Shown: positions 53,749 through 63,828, counted from the stretch's first letter. The stretch is 64,000 nucleotides of DNA from an uncultured Bacteroidales bacterium (GCA_937898885.1 CALDKD010000036.1:1-64000), one strand, 5' to 3'. The notes: generated by a model not told the origin, from the sequence alone. Numbers and translations: made by a program.

Positions 53749-53756
53749 TATCTTTG
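53749..53756 (+). promoter_or_regulatory. -7 box for wecC-wecB
   Basis: TATCTTTG, 37 bases before ATG 53793. A further box, TAATTTTGC, lies at 53701-53709, and TACCTTTTG sits at 53717-53725. The pair may therefore be transcribed separately from the rest of the locus. Confidence 0.5.
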
Positions 53757-53792
53757 TGCTCATAAAAGATTTTGGTAAATCTTAGGAAGGAA

Positions 53793-55004
53793 ATGAGAGC
53801 TTGTTTTTTAGGATTAGGATATATAGGACTCCCAACAGCGATAATAGCAGCGTCTCACGGTATAGAGGTAGCAGGAACAGATATAAATACCCGGATAGTT
53901 GATGAGACAAATGCCGGAAGATTACATATTGTAGAGCCCGACCTTAATCAGCTTCTCGTTGATGTGGTGAGGTCTGGAATGCTTCACGCATACAACGCAC
54001 CGGTTTTATCTGATGCGTATTTTATTGTGGTTCCGACTCCTTTTTTACCTGATACACATAAACCAGACATATCATTCGTGGAGAATGCCACCCGCAGTGT
54101 GATTCCATTGCTCAAGGAAGGAGACCTTTTTGTCATTGAGTCAACATCGCCTGTCGGAACCACCGAGAGTATGTCTGAGATTGTTTTCACAGAGCGTCCT
54201 GAGCTTAAAGGCAAGATTTATATCGCATATTGTCCGGAAAGGGTTCTGCCGGGAAATATCCTTCATGAGTTGATTAATAATGACAGGGTAATTGGCGGAA
54301 TTGATGCCGCCTCTACAGAGAAGGCCAAGGAGTTTTACTCTGTCTTTGTCAAAGGACAGCTTCATTCCACAGACTGTAGGACCGCGGAAATGTGCAAGCT
54401 TACGGAGAATGCCTCGCGTGACGCTCAGATAGCATTCGCGAACGAGCTCTCAATAGTCTGTGCCAAGGCTGGAATAGATGTAAGGGAGCTTATCTCACTG
54501 GCAAACAAGCATCCTCGTGTCAATATCCTTCAGCCAGGGTGTGGAGTAGGTGGACATTGTATAGCGGTTGATCCGTATTTCATTATCTCTTCCTATCCTG
54601 AGGAGACTGCTTTTATGCGACAGGCCCGCGAGACGAACATCCATAAGACAGAGTGGTGTATCAATCAGATTCTATCAGCATATTATGACATTGCAGCAGA
54701 GTCTGGTAAAAAACCTACAGTAGCTTTGATGGGACTTGCCTTCAAACCCAATATCGATGATTTGAGAGAAAGTCCTGCTGTGACTATCGCCAAGACGTTG
54801 TTGAGCAAGCTTGGACAGGATAGCGTGCTTGTATCAGAGCCGAATTTGTCTTCGCACGATACATTTGTCCTTACATCATACAAAGAAGCATACGAGAAAT
54901 CTGATTTGGTGGTATTTCTTGTAAATCATCGTGAGTTTGCGAGTCTTGTCTCAACAAGGTCCGATGTGCGGGTTCTGGATTTTTGTGGCGTAACCAAAGC
55001 TTGA
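53793..55004 (+). CDS. wecC: UDP-N-acetyl-D-mannosamine dehydrogenase
   Basis: 403 residues from ATG 53793. MRACFLGLGYIGLPTAIIAASHG is the NAD-binding Rossmann motif. VVPTPFLPDTHKPDISFVENA, ESTSPVGTTE, AYCPERVLPGNI, and GCGVGGHCIAVDPYFI with the catalytic Cys are all present, as is GLAFKPNIDDLRESPA. It oxidises UDP-ManNAc to UDP-ManNAcA in the cytosol. wecB follows one base after the stop, so the two steps are coupled. Confidence 0.94.
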   Translation: MRACFLGLGYIGLPTAIIAASHGIEVAGTDINTRIVDETNAGRLHIVEPDLNQLLVDVVRSGMLHAYNAPVLSDAYFIVVPTPFLPDTHKPDISFVENATRSVIPLLKEGDLFVIESTSPVGTTESMSEIVFTERPELKGKIYIAYCPERVLPGNILHELINNDRVIGGIDAASTEKAKEFYSVFVKGQLHSTDCRTAEMCKLTENASRDAQIAFANELSIVCAKAGIDVRELISLANKHPRVNILQPGCGVGGHCIAVDPYFIISSYPEETAFMRQARETNIHKTEWCINQILSAYYDIAAESGKKPTVALMGLAFKPNIDDLRESPAVTIAKTLLSKLGQDSVLVSEPNLSSHDTFVLTSYKEAYEKSDLVVFLVNHREFASLVSTRSDVRVLDFCGVTKA

Positions 55005-55005
55005 G

Positions 55006-56172
55006 ATGACAAAAAAAAGGATACTGCTCGTTTTCGGTACCAGACCGGAGGCCATAAAGATGGCGCCTTTAGTAAAGGCATTCAAAGATGATAAGGATTC
55101 CTTTGAGACATATGTCTGCGTATCCGGGCAGCACCGTGAGATGCTTGACCAGGTGCTCAATCTGTTTGAGATAGTGCCTGATGTGGATCTGGAGATTATG
55201 CATCCGGGCCAGAATCTGTATGACATTACGACATCGGTTCTTACCGGTGTGGGAAAAGTGCTGAGGGAGATTCATCCGGATCTTGTCCTTGTTCACGGTG
55301 ATACCACAACATCAATGGCTGCGGCCATGGCTGCGTTTTATGAGCAGATACCTGTAGGCCACATAGAGGCTGGACTTCGTACCTATGATATTTACAGCCC
55401 GTGGCCGGAGGAGATGAACCGGCAGATAACCGGCAGAATAGCCTCGTTTGATTTTTCTCCTACAGAGTTGAGTCGTCAGAATCTTCTTAAAGAAAACATA
55501 CCGGCTGACAGAATAGTTGTTACAGGAAACACTGTGATAGATGCATTGTATCAGGTTGTTGATGTCATCAACTCTTGTGACGGGTTAAGAAAACAGTTGG
55601 AGACTGAGCTGTTGAATGCCGGATATGATACAGGCCGGTTGAGAGATGGTCGTAGGCTGGTACTCATCACAGGGCATAGACGTGAGAATTTCGGAGAGGG
55701 ATTCCAGGATATATGTCGCGCGATAGATTTCCTGGCACGCAAATACAGTGATGTCGATTTCGTATATCCGGTACACATGAATCCAAATGTAAGGAACGTT
55801 GTGGAGGAGATATTGAAGGTTGACAAATCCGATAACCTGTTTTTGATAGATCCGCTTGGGTATTTTGACTTTGTGCTTCTTATGAATAGTTGCCACATTG
55901 TGCTTACAGACAGCGGTGGAATTCAGGAAGAGGCACCAGGTCTGGGAAAGCCTGTCCTGGTAATGAGGAATACAACAGAGAGGCCTGAGGCTATAGAGGC
56001 AGGGACAGTCAAGCTTGTTGGCGCGGATTTTACGAAAATCACAGAATCTGTATCTCTGTTGCTTGACAATGAGGAGGAGTATGGCAAAATGGCCCATGCT
56101 GCCAATCCTTATGGTGACGGTAAGGCGTGCTCACGAATTGTCTCTTTCGTACGCGACAGGCTGTGCCGCTGA
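55006..56172 (+). CDS. wecB: UDP-N-acetylglucosamine 2-epimerase (non-hydrolysing)
   Basis: 388 residues. ILLVFGTRPEAIKMAPLVKAF at the start, VCVSGQHREMLDQVL, LVHGDTTTSMAAAMAAFY, GHIEAGLRTYDIYSPWPEEMNR, and TDSGGIQEEAPGLGKPVLVMRNTTERPEAIEAGT carry the UDP-binding and catalytic residues of the family. Makes UDP-ManNAc for WecC. Ends 5 bases before the convergent antiporter gene. Confidence 0.95.
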   Translation: MTKKRILLVFGTRPEAIKMAPLVKAFKDDKDSFETYVCVSGQHREMLDQVLNLFEIVPDVDLEIMHPGQNLYDITTSVLTGVGKVLREIHPDLVLVHGDTTTSMAAAMAAFYEQIPVGHIEAGLRTYDIYSPWPEEMNRQITGRIASFDFSPTELSRQNLLKENIPADRIVVTGNTVIDALYQVVDVINSCDGLRKQLETELLNAGYDTGRLRDGRRLVLITGHRRENFGEGFQDICRAIDFLARKYSDVDFVYPVHMNPNVRNVVEEILKVDKSDNLFLIDPLGYFDFVLLMNSCHIVLTDSGGIQEEAPGLGKPVLVMRNTTERPEAIEAGTVKLVGADFTKITESVSLLLDNEEEYGKMAHAANPYGDGKACSRIVSFVRDRLCR

Positions 56173-56177
56173 CATAA

Positions 56178-58265
56178 TCAGATTCTCAGAAGCTTAAGTA
56201 AGTCGCGGTCAGTTCTGGCTGATGGAAGCGACTGGATTATTTGCCTGCCTTCTTTTTCCGGATAAATAATCATTATGCTGCATTTGTTCTCCATCAGGTG
56301 CAGGCGCTCGTAGAGATGAAGGAATGAGCGGCCTGCGTGTGTCTCTGAATCCCGTTGTCCCATTAAAACCAGGAGGTGGCCGGAATTGGCATTATGAATC
56401 ACCGTATTCATATCCGCAGACTCACTCATTGGATAATAGTTTGTCCTTCCGGTTGAGGCAGGCTTGCCTGATCCTCTTACGGTGTCAATAGCGGCATTCT
56501 TTCCATAAAAGTCTGTAACACATCCGATTGATGAGCTGAGTCGTCTTAAAGTCTCAAGGCTTTTCTTTAATCCGAAATCCAGAATAATCGGATCAGGAAC
56601 AAGAACCATCATCCGTTGTATTGTATTGATGGGTATTGTCAACCTTAAAAAAACAAGCTGTACGCTGCAATTGTCAACCAGTGGACGGATAATATTCTCG
56701 TAATATCTGGCCGTCAGGTGCTTGGACGCCGTTAAGCCCGCAATAATCTGGGTTGACTCAAATTCCTCCGCAGCGTGCGTTATGCTGGCTGTTATATTAT
56801 TTCCCACCCGGTTCTGCATCTGGAATGGTACTTCTGCCGCAACAGCTTGTTTCTGTGCCTCAAGAAGAATGTCCTTGCCTCCAGACATATATTTATATGT
56901 GTGCTCTCCACCCACGGTAATGTGAAGTCCCACCAATTCGTCTCGTCCTTTGGCATTACGGATTGCCAATGAGGCATCCATTAAAGACTGCCTGGTCTCA
57001 GGCCCGGAGAAACAGACCAGAATACTCTCATTCTTTAGAATTTTGCCGGATTGACTGTTGGACTTCAGAATCAGTCTCGATCCGCTTTCGGTCAATATAT
57101 TGCTGACGATACAGGAAAACAAGACAATCAGCACAATTATTCCGAACATCGTATTATCCAGTATGTTCACAGAGTAAGCTCCCATTGTGATCGCAAGGGC
57201 ACCGGCTGCGTGTGACTCGCTCAGGCCGAACAATATCATACGGTCACCACGTTCCATTTTTCCTGCTTTTTGTATGATGTAGGCAGGTATCCATTTGCCT
57301 AGGGTCGCCGCTGTGAATAGCACAATAAAGCAAACAGTGGCTTTTGAATCCCCGACCAGCGAGTCTGGCCTTATCAACATTCCGGTATTAAAAAGGAAAG
57401 TGGGGATAAAGAGAGTGTTGCCTATGAAATCCAGACGGTTCATCAGAGGCGACGATTTGGGTATGTATCTGTTAAACACGATTCCAGCCAGGAATGCCCC
57501 AAGTATTCCTTCCAGTCCGGCAAAAGATGCTATGCCACAACTTAACGCCAGAATCATAAGTACGAACAGGAAGTGCGAGTTACTGTTCCGCGATTTCTTG
57601 AAGAAGAAATCTATGACAACAGGAAACAAAAATATGACTATGGATACATATATTGCCGTATATATAATGAAATGCCAGATATTGAATGTTTTGTCCTGGT
57701 CTGAGGAAGCCTGTACATACGCATAGGTAATCAGGGCTAAGACGATGGCGACAAGGGCTCCCGAGACTGAGATGGCGACACTTTTTCTGTTTGAGAGTCC
57801 ATGCCTGCTTATGATAGGGTATGATATCAATGTGTGTGATCCCAGCACGCAACAGATAATCGATGCCACAGTCTTATCCATATGCAACGCGCAGGTTCCT
57901 ATAGCAAAACATATTAGCCAGGGAATAAGAAATGTAATCACTCCGAATGTAATGCCAAGGGCTTTCGTGCGTCTCATCTCCTCAATGTCAATTCCGAGTC
58001 CGGCAAAGAACATAATCATCAGCAGTCCTACGCTACTGAAGAAGCTCAATGCATCCGATGATTCCAATATGTCAAATCCTCCTGACCCCATCAGCATACC
58101 TGTGATGATCAAGCCCGCTATCTGTGGAAAACGGATACGGTTCAGCAGGAAAGGTACGGCAAGGATTATGAGCAATACAACGAATGCTCGCCACAATGTG
58201 TCTTCCAGTGGGAAGACCGCATTCCATAACGGAAACAACAGAGAGAGGGCTTCCTGGCTTACCAT
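56178..58265 (-). CDS. Kef/CPA2-type cation:proton antiporter with C-terminal USP-like domain
   Basis: 695 residues. About 12 membrane helices in the first ~400 residues: FPQIAGLIITGMLMGSGG, then LLMIMFFAGLGIDIEEM with the family Gly/Asp signature, and LEGILGAFLAGIVFNRYIPKSSPLM. After ~430 the soluble part (ESILVCFSGPETRQSLMDASLAI; TQIIAGLTASKHL) resembles universal-stress-protein folds that regulate such carriers. It moves Na+ or K+ against H+ in the inner membrane. Its ATG overlaps the lipoprotein stop by seven bases, so translation is coupled. Confidence 0.86.
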   Translation of the reverse strand: MVSQEALSLLFPLWNAVFPLEDTLWRAFVVLLIILAVPFLLNRIRFPQIAGLIITGMLMGSGGFDILESSDALSFFSSVGLLMIMFFAGLGIDIEEMRRTKALGITFGVITFLIPWLICFAIGTCALHMDKTVASIICCVLGSHTLISYPIISRHGLSNRKSVAISVSGALVAIVLALITYAYVQASSDQDKTFNIWHFIIYTAIYVSIVIFLFPVVIDFFFKKSRNSNSHFLFVLMILALSCGIASFAGLEGILGAFLAGIVFNRYIPKSSPLMNRLDFIGNTLFIPTFLFNTGMLIRPDSLVGDSKATVCFIVLFTAATLGKWIPAYIIQKAGKMERGDRMILFGLSESHAAGALAITMGAYSVNILDNTMFGIIVLIVLFSCIVSNILTESGSRLILKSNSQSGKILKNESILVCFSGPETRQSLMDASLAIRNAKGRDELVGLHITVGGEHTYKYMSGGKDILLEAQKQAVAAEVPFQMQNRVGNNITASITHAAEEFESTQIIAGLTASKHLTARYYENIIRPLVDNCSVQLVFLRLTIPINTIQRMMVLVPDPIILDFGLKKSLETLRRLSSSIGCVTDFYGKNAAIDTVRGSGKPASTGRTNYYPMSESADMNTVIHNANSGHLLVLMGQRDSETHAGRSFLHLYERLHLMENKCSIMIIYPEKEGRQIIQSLPSARTDRDLLKLLRI

Positions 58266-58699
58266 TTCGTGAAAAACAGTCTGGTGTCGTTATTTGAGAG
58301 AATCATATTGCAGCCCTGCCACTCTATCTTGAATACAGTGGTCAGACTTGTAATACCGCAGTTGTTCAGATATCTCAACAAGGATTCTGTATCGTATTCT
58401 GCAACCTCGCAATACATTGAGTAGTCAATCTTGATGGAATCACCATAGTCCGTCAATACTCCAATAGGACCATTTGTCTCTCCGTCACGAATCTCGACCA
58501 AGTCTCTTGCAAAGGCATACCATATTCCGCTCTTTTCCACCTCGTAATTACCGGTACCGGAATTGGAATAACATACTTTGTCCAGCCGCCATAAATAATC
58601 AAGCTTGTCATTAGGAAACACTTTGGCGCACGAGGTGAGCAGCCATACTGACAATATGGTGATAAAAGCCGCTATGATGTCTCTGGTCCTTTTTTTCAT
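58259..58699 (-). CDS. Hypothetical lipoprotein
   Basis: 146 residues from ATG 58699, which overlaps the wzi stop (ATGA). Lipobox WLLTSC after MKKRTRDIIAAFITILSV. The rest is a small beta-rich domain (YLWRLDKVCYSNSGTGNYE, GIWYAFARDLVEIRDGE, TTVFKIEWQGCNMILSNNDTRLFF), in the manner of lipocalin-like or DUF4923-type Bacteroidetes lipoproteins, but not recognised. Context between wzi and the antiporter gives no clear function. Confidence 0.72.
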   Translation of the reverse strand: MKKRTRDIIAAFITILSVWLLTSCAKVFPNDKLDYLWRLDKVCYSNSGTGNYEVEKSGIWYAFARDLVEIRDGETNGPIGVLTDYGDSIKIDYSMYCEVAEYDTESLLRYLNNCGITSLTTVFKIEWQGCNMILSNNDTRLFFTKW

Positions 58700-60402
58700 A
58701 ACATTCTCCACGTTTTTGACAATGATAACATTAAGCCTTTGTTTTCTCCCGGCAGACTGGACGCTCCAAAGTCGGCGGCTGCTGAAAGGCCAACTCTCCA
58801 TCCGGTCTGGTTGCCGAAGCGGTAAAAGCATTCAATCAGCATTGATGTAGTGCTTGCGGTCTTCTCAAACGGAATACTGTAGCATCCCCAGTGAGTTGTA
58901 TGTGTGGCAAGTAATCTGTATTCCAGGCGTGGCGATATGTTTCCGTCTATGCCTAAATGAAACATTATTACCCTGTTGCTTTTGAATGACAGGTCTCCGT
59001 CTTCGTTGTAGATTGGAGAGTAGAGAACCGGTGAGCCGTTTGAGTAACCGTAGTTACTGTAGCTCTTGTAGAATTCGTGGTTATACATATCATCGCGCCC
59101 ATCTACACCTTCCAGGATGACAGGGTTCTGATATCTATAGACAGGCCCGCATTGTCCTTTGGTATTAAGAAACTCAAAAACGATATTATTGAACGGAATC
59201 CCTTCAGGCGCATTGACCTCCAAGCCAAAAAGCCCGTCGAGCCAGTTTCGTCTGAAGCCATAGAATACCAGCCCTTTTTCACCAGACATATCTGCCTTGC
59301 TCTCAATTCCAAGCATTGAGGAGTGGTCTTCATAGAAGTGCTCGTAATATAGTCTGTATTTCCATTTATTAAATGTCAGGTCAAATGCCAAATGCCAGCT
59401 TCCCATTGTGTTTCCATTGTCTTTGGTCTGCATTCCCGGCTTGTTTACAGGCAGAAAAACCTGAAGATAGGTCTTGAGATTGTGAGGGTATTCGAAAGTC
59501 TCAATGACAGGGTCTGATGCCGATGTGCGCATATTGTGCCTTACACCGCCAAACTGTGCGTACATTTCCAGGCCAAATGTGAACTCAAGAGGGAAACGCT
59601 CCGTATCGCCAACCTTCAGGAAGAGAGACTTGCCGTGATGCAGGATCTGGTCGGTATATTGTGGCGGGTTTGAGTATCTTGCAGCCTGCCTGGCCCTCCA
59701 GTCATTGTCCTGATACCATCCGTATGCTATATGGCCTTTCAGCGAAAACCACCTGCCCAGAATTCCCAGCCTGGTAAACTCCGGAACCTCAAGTCTTATC
59801 TGTGGAATAGGGCGGCTGTTGCCAGACCAGGTCAGTGAGCCCGAGCTTAGCCGTGGATTGACAAGCTCTCCCCAACGCTCCTTGGCTCCCAGGGAAAGGT
59901 CAAACCATTTGTATCCGGCGTCCACATATATCTGCTGCAGGTAAAAATCAGACTGGTAGTTCGCGGCTACGGCCACATCGATTCCATAATTGAAATAGAA
60001 TTGATTCGGCAGACGCATCCCGCCATCCATTCCCAGATCAAGCATTATGCCTGACGCGTTGACGGGAGAGAGGCCTTGCCTGTTAGATGTGAGCCAGAAT
60101 GGGGCATAGTCACCACCGCCTGCATTTCCATACAGATCAAGACTGAGATTCAGCTTGCGCCTGATCTTGCTGTTCAGACTAAGGCTCAGTTGCTGTGCGT
60201 CGTTTGTCCTGGCATATCGTCTCAGGAATGCGTCATCGCTTCTGTGGTCTGCGGCACCAAGCCCGTCTGTACCTGATGACAGCCCTGTGTCAGGCATCCC
60301 AGTGGGGTCATCATTGAACTGAGCTTTGGCATTGCCCGACAGTGCCAGCAACATAATAAGAACAGTTCCTTTAATTATAGACTTTCCGGTCGGTAAATGC
60401 AT
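58696..60402 (-). CDS. wzi: Capsule assembly protein Wzi-like outer-membrane barrel
   Basis: 568 residues. Signal peptide ending ALSGNAKAQ. The Wzi family is seen in DYAPFWLTSNRQGLSPVN, FDLSLGAKERWGELVNPRLSSGSLTWSGNSRPIPQIRLEVPEF and LSLKGHIAYGWYQDNDW-like strands. Wzi is an 18-stranded barrel that anchors capsule at the cell surface. The C-terminal SLSKTWRML is not a classic aromatic end, because of the overlapping next gene. Its promoter (minus-strand TACCTTTG) lies at 60425-60432. Probably serves the polysaccharide made by 43383-56172. Confidence 0.88.
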   Translation of the reverse strand: MHLPTGKSIIKGTVLIMLLALSGNAKAQFNDDPTGMPDTGLSSGTDGLGAADHRSDDAFLRRYARTNDAQQLSLSLNSKIRRKLNLSLDLYGNAGGGDYAPFWLTSNRQGLSPVNASGIMLDLGMDGGMRLPNQFYFNYGIDVAVAANYQSDFYLQQIYVDAGYKWFDLSLGAKERWGELVNPRLSSGSLTWSGNSRPIPQIRLEVPEFTRLGILGRWFSLKGHIAYGWYQDNDWRARQAARYSNPPQYTDQILHHGKSLFLKVGDTERFPLEFTFGLEMYAQFGGVRHNMRTSASDPVIETFEYPHNLKTYLQVFLPVNKPGMQTKDNGNTMGSWHLAFDLTFNKWKYRLYYEHFYEDHSSMLGIESKADMSGEKGLVFYGFRRNWLDGLFGLEVNAPEGIPFNNIVFEFLNTKGQCGPVYRYQNPVILEGVDGRDDMYNHEFYKSYSNYGYSNGSPVLYSPIYNEDGDLSFKSNRVIMFHLGIDGNISPRLEYRLLATHTTHWGCYSIPFEKTASTTSMLIECFYRFGNQTGWRVGLSAAADFGASSLPGENKGLMLSLSKTWRML

Positions 60403-60424
60403 ATTGTACTCTTGAAAAACAGTT

Positions 60425-60432
60425 CAAAGGTA
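60425..60432 (-). promoter_or_regulatory. -7 box of the wzi operon
   Basis: Minus-strand TACCTTTG, 22 bases before the wzi ATG. Confidence 0.6.
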
Positions 60433-60568
60433 GCATAAATAATCCAGTCGGGCAATATGAGTTACAGCGAAGTGGCGCCCGTGAGGGGCAGATACATTTA
60501 TGAGTTTTCAACAGTATGCCTTATTCTTCTCTATTTGAAGTAACTTAGCGGTCAAAACTGTGTGAGGA

Positions 60569-62995
60569 ATGCTGGATATAGAGAATGAGTTGAACAGCAG
60601 CCAGGCTGCGGCGGTGACATACACTGACGGTCCGCAGATGGTTATTGCCGGTGCCGGCTCGGGCAAGACGCGGGTGCTTACTTACAGAATAGCGCATCTG
60701 CTTGAGATGGGAGTGGAGCCGTGGTCTATCCTTGCGCTCACTTTCACCAACAAGGCTGCCGGTGAGATGAAAGAGCGTATCGCGCTTATGGTGGGTGAGA
60801 GTCGGTCCCGTTATCTGTGGATGGGTACCTTCCATAGTATTTTCTCCCGCATCCTGCACGCAGAGGCAGAGGCAATAGGTTTCACATCGAATTTCACGGT
60901 GTATGACCAGGCTGATTCCCTGAGCCTTATCCGCAGCATCATCAAGGAGATGCAGCTGGATGACAAGGTTTATAAGCCGAATGTCATTCAGAACAGGATA
61001 TCAAATGCCAAGAACCGCCTTTACACTCCGGCGGACTATATGCAGAACGGCGATATCCTCAAAAACGATCAGTATAAGAATGTAGGCCTTTGCGGGCAGA
61101 TATATCAGAAGTATTGGAACCGGTGCCATCAGGCCGACGCTATGGATTTCGATGACCTTCTTCTGTACACATACCTGTTGTTCAAGCAGAATGACTCTAT
61201 TCTGGAACGTTATGCGGAGAGGTTCAAGTATGTGCTTGTGGATGAGTATCAGGATACCAATTATGCCCAGCACTGCATAGTATGGCTGCTCACGCGTGTG
61301 AATCAGCAGGTGTGTGTGGTAGGCGATGATGCCCAAAGCATATATTCCTTCCGTGGCGCCAACATAGACAATATGCTCAAGTTCACCAAACTCTATCCAG
61401 ATGCCAAGGTATTCAAGCTGGAGCAGAACTACCGGTCCACGCAGACAATCGTAGAGGCTGCCAACAGCCTTATCAACAAGAACCGCAATCAGATACGCAA
61501 GTCTGTCTTCTCCGAGAACGAGAAGGGCAGCCTGATAAAGGTAATTCAGGTACAGTCCGATATAGCTGAGGCAAATGCCGTAGCCGACAATATCCACCAC
61601 CTCTATATAAGTGAAGGCGTGGAGTATGGAGACATTGCTGTATTGTATCGCACCAACGCGCAATCGCGTGTCTTCGAGGAGGTGCTTCGTACCCAGGGCA
61701 TACCTTATAAAATATATGGCTCATTATCGTTCTATCAACGCAAGGAGGTAAAGGATGTAATAGCATATTTGCGCCTGACCGTGAACCACAATGACGAGGA
61801 GGCGTTGAAGAGAATCATCAACACTCCTGCAAGAGGCATAGGCGCCACAACTATGGGACGCATAGCAGAGGCCGCAACAGCGAACAATGTGAGCTTCTGG
61901 GGGGTGATAACCCATCTTGACGGCTATGGCCTTGGTTTCAACAGCGGAACTTCCGGCCGCCTTACTCAATTCGCAGGCCTCATTGAGAGCTTCGCGCAGA
62001 TGGCCGGCTCAGCCAATGCCTACGATGTGACAAAGTTCATAATTGACGGCAGCGGCTTGCTGCGTGAGCTTGCCACAGACCACACTCCTGAGGGCAAGGA
62101 GCGTCTCGGCAACGTTCAGGAACTTCTTAATGGTGTTGACAGTTTCTGCCGTGGCCGGATGGAGGAGGGCGATGAGCATATCTCACTTACAGATTTCCTT
62201 AATGAGGTATCGTTGCTGACAGACCAGGATAACGACAAAGAGGGCGATGACCGTAAGATAACGCTTATGACGGTTCACGCGGCCAAAGGATTGGAGTTCG
62301 ATACAGTCTTCGTGGTTGGTATGGAGGACAATCTCTTTCCGAGCCAGATGTGCGTTGACGATGAGCGCCAGCTGGAAGAGGAGCGCAGACTCTTCTACGT
62401 TGCCGTTACACGCGCAAAGAAGCATTGTATGCTGCTGTTCTCAAAATGCCGTTTCCGTTATGGCAATATTGAGATGTCTGAGCCGAGCCGCTTTCTCAAG
62501 GATATAGACCCGCGATATCTGGAGATGCATCTGCTTGGTGCCGCCGTACGTCCAAGACTGACTACACGCGACATTGACTTTGACGATGTTTTTGGAAACG
62601 ATGACTCAATGGGGGAATTCTCCCCGAACCGTACATTCAAGTCAAGACCTGCTATGAGTCAGGAGCGCCATTTCGAGGCTCGTCCTACAAGAACGTTCGA
62701 GACAAAGACTTTATCTGTACATACAGATTCCGATACCAAGCCTCGTTTTGAGAGCCGTCCGCGTAATCTGCAACGGGTATCAACACTGGTCAGTAGCTCT
62801 AATGCCACTGTAAACGGTGGCTCGGATATACCTCTTGCAGTAGGCGATATGATTGACCATGAGCGTTTTGGTCAGGGAGAGGTACTCTCGGTTGAAGGCT
62901 CGGGCGATGGCCGCAAGGCGCGTATCAGGTTCCGCAATGCAGGCGAGAAGACCTTATTGCTCAAGTTCGCCCGCTTTACCGTTATTTCAAGGTAA
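60569..62995 (+). CDS. UvrD/PcrA-type superfamily 1 helicase
   Basis: 808 residues, full length. Q motif LNSSQAAAV, Walker A VIAGAGSGKTRVLTYRIAHLL, LALTFTNKAAGEM (Ia), VDEYQDTNYAQ (II), VVGDDAQSIYSFRGA (III), LEQNYRSTQTIVEAAN (IV), TLMTVHAAKGLEFDTVFVVG (V) and EERRLFYVAVTRAKK (VI). The C-terminal ~60 residues form a Tudor-like domain (VGDMIDHERFGQGEVLSVEGSG) as in PcrA, which binds RNA polymerase. 3'-5' DNA helicase for repair and replication-conflict resolution. Own start, monocistronic. Confidence 0.95.
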   Translation: MLDIENELNSSQAAAVTYTDGPQMVIAGAGSGKTRVLTYRIAHLLEMGVEPWSILALTFTNKAAGEMKERIALMVGESRSRYLWMGTFHSIFSRILHAEAEAIGFTSNFTVYDQADSLSLIRSIIKEMQLDDKVYKPNVIQNRISNAKNRLYTPADYMQNGDILKNDQYKNVGLCGQIYQKYWNRCHQADAMDFDDLLLYTYLLFKQNDSILERYAERFKYVLVDEYQDTNYAQHCIVWLLTRVNQQVCVVGDDAQSIYSFRGANIDNMLKFTKLYPDAKVFKLEQNYRSTQTIVEAANSLINKNRNQIRKSVFSENEKGSLIKVIQVQSDIAEANAVADNIHHLYISEGVEYGDIAVLYRTNAQSRVFEEVLRTQGIPYKIYGSLSFYQRKEVKDVIAYLRLTVNHNDEEALKRIINTPARGIGATTMGRIAEAATANNVSFWGVITHLDGYGLGFNSGTSGRLTQFAGLIESFAQMAGSANAYDVTKFIIDGSGLLRELATDHTPEGKERLGNVQELLNGVDSFCRGRMEEGDEHISLTDFLNEVSLLTDQDNDKEGDDRKITLMTVHAAKGLEFDTVFVVGMEDNLFPSQMCVDDERQLEEERRLFYVAVTRAKKHCMLLFSKCRFRYGNIEMSEPSRFLKDIDPRYLEMHLLGAAVRPRLTTRDIDFDDVFGNDDSMGEFSPNRTFKSRPAMSQERHFEARPTRTFETKTLSVHTDSDTKPRFESRPRNLQRVSTLVSSSNATVNGGSDIPLAVGDMIDHERFGQGEVLSVEGSGDGRKARIRFRNAGEKTLLLKFARFTVISR

Positions 62996-63028
62996 TTTAA
63001 TTTTGTGCGAAAAAAACTTGCCGGAATG

Positions 63029-63060
63029 TTTGCGCGTAACTCAAAAAGCATTACCTTTGC
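63029..63060 (+). promoter_or_regulatory. Promoter of the tRNA array
   Basis: TTTG (63029-63032), then 19 bases, then TACCTTTGC (63052-63060). This is a textbook Bacteroidetes -33/-7 pair. Confidence 0.85.
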
Positions 63061-63096
63061 ACCGCTTTCAACGGAAAGCACTGGTCTTTGAAACAA

Positions 63097-63264
<168 letters not shown>

Positions 63265-63287
63265 CAGTTCTTTGAAATTGTGTAGTC

Positions 63288-63369
63288 GCCCAGCTGGCGG
63301 AATTGGTAGACGCGCACGTTTCAGGTGCGTGTGCCGCGAGGTGTGCAGGTTCGAGTCCTGTGCTGGGCA
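63288..63369 (+). tRNA. tRNA-Leu (anticodon CAG)
   Basis: 82 bases. Acceptor GCCCAGC/GCTGGGC, discriminator A. Anticodon stem CACGT/GCGTG with loop TTCAGGT gives CAG. Long variable arm of class II. Confidence 0.93.
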
Positions 63370-63375
63370 CTATTT

Positions 63376-63462
63376 GGAGAGATGGCGGAATTGGTAGACG
63401 CGCTACTTTGAGGGGGTAGTGACAGTATTGTCGTGTGAGTTCGAGTCTCATTCTCTTCACCA
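63376..63462 (+). tRNA. tRNA-Leu (anticodon GAG), CCA encoded
   Basis: 84 bases plus genomic CCA. Acceptor GGAGAGA/TCTCTTC with one G-U pair, discriminator A. Anticodon stem CTACT/GGTAG with loop TTGAGGG gives GAG. Only this tRNA of the array has encoded CCA. Confidence 0.9.
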
Positions 63463-63467
63463 AAATC

Positions 63468-63684
<217 letters not shown>

Positions 63685-63758
63685 AGAACCCGGACTCGCG
63701 ACCCCCTGTTCGCTGTGGCGAACTAAAAAGAGGACCGCGGAAAGCCCACACCGTGGGC

Positions 63759-63828
63759 TCGAGTCTCGTTTGCCGCTCAAAGATGTCAAGCAGCTGTAAA
63801 GGCTGCTTTTTTTGTATCCCTTCATTTC
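63759..63828. repeat. 70-base direct repeat, copy 2 (truncated tRNA-Gly end plus terminator)
   Basis: Begins inside the T-arm of a tRNA-Gly whose 5' part is missing and repeats the 3' flank exactly. This is the form left by an integrase at a tRNA gene, or by a partial tandem duplication. Confidence 0.88.
63788..63813 (+). terminator. Second, duplicated terminator
   Basis: Exact copy of the hairpin at 63644-63669. Confidence 0.85.
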
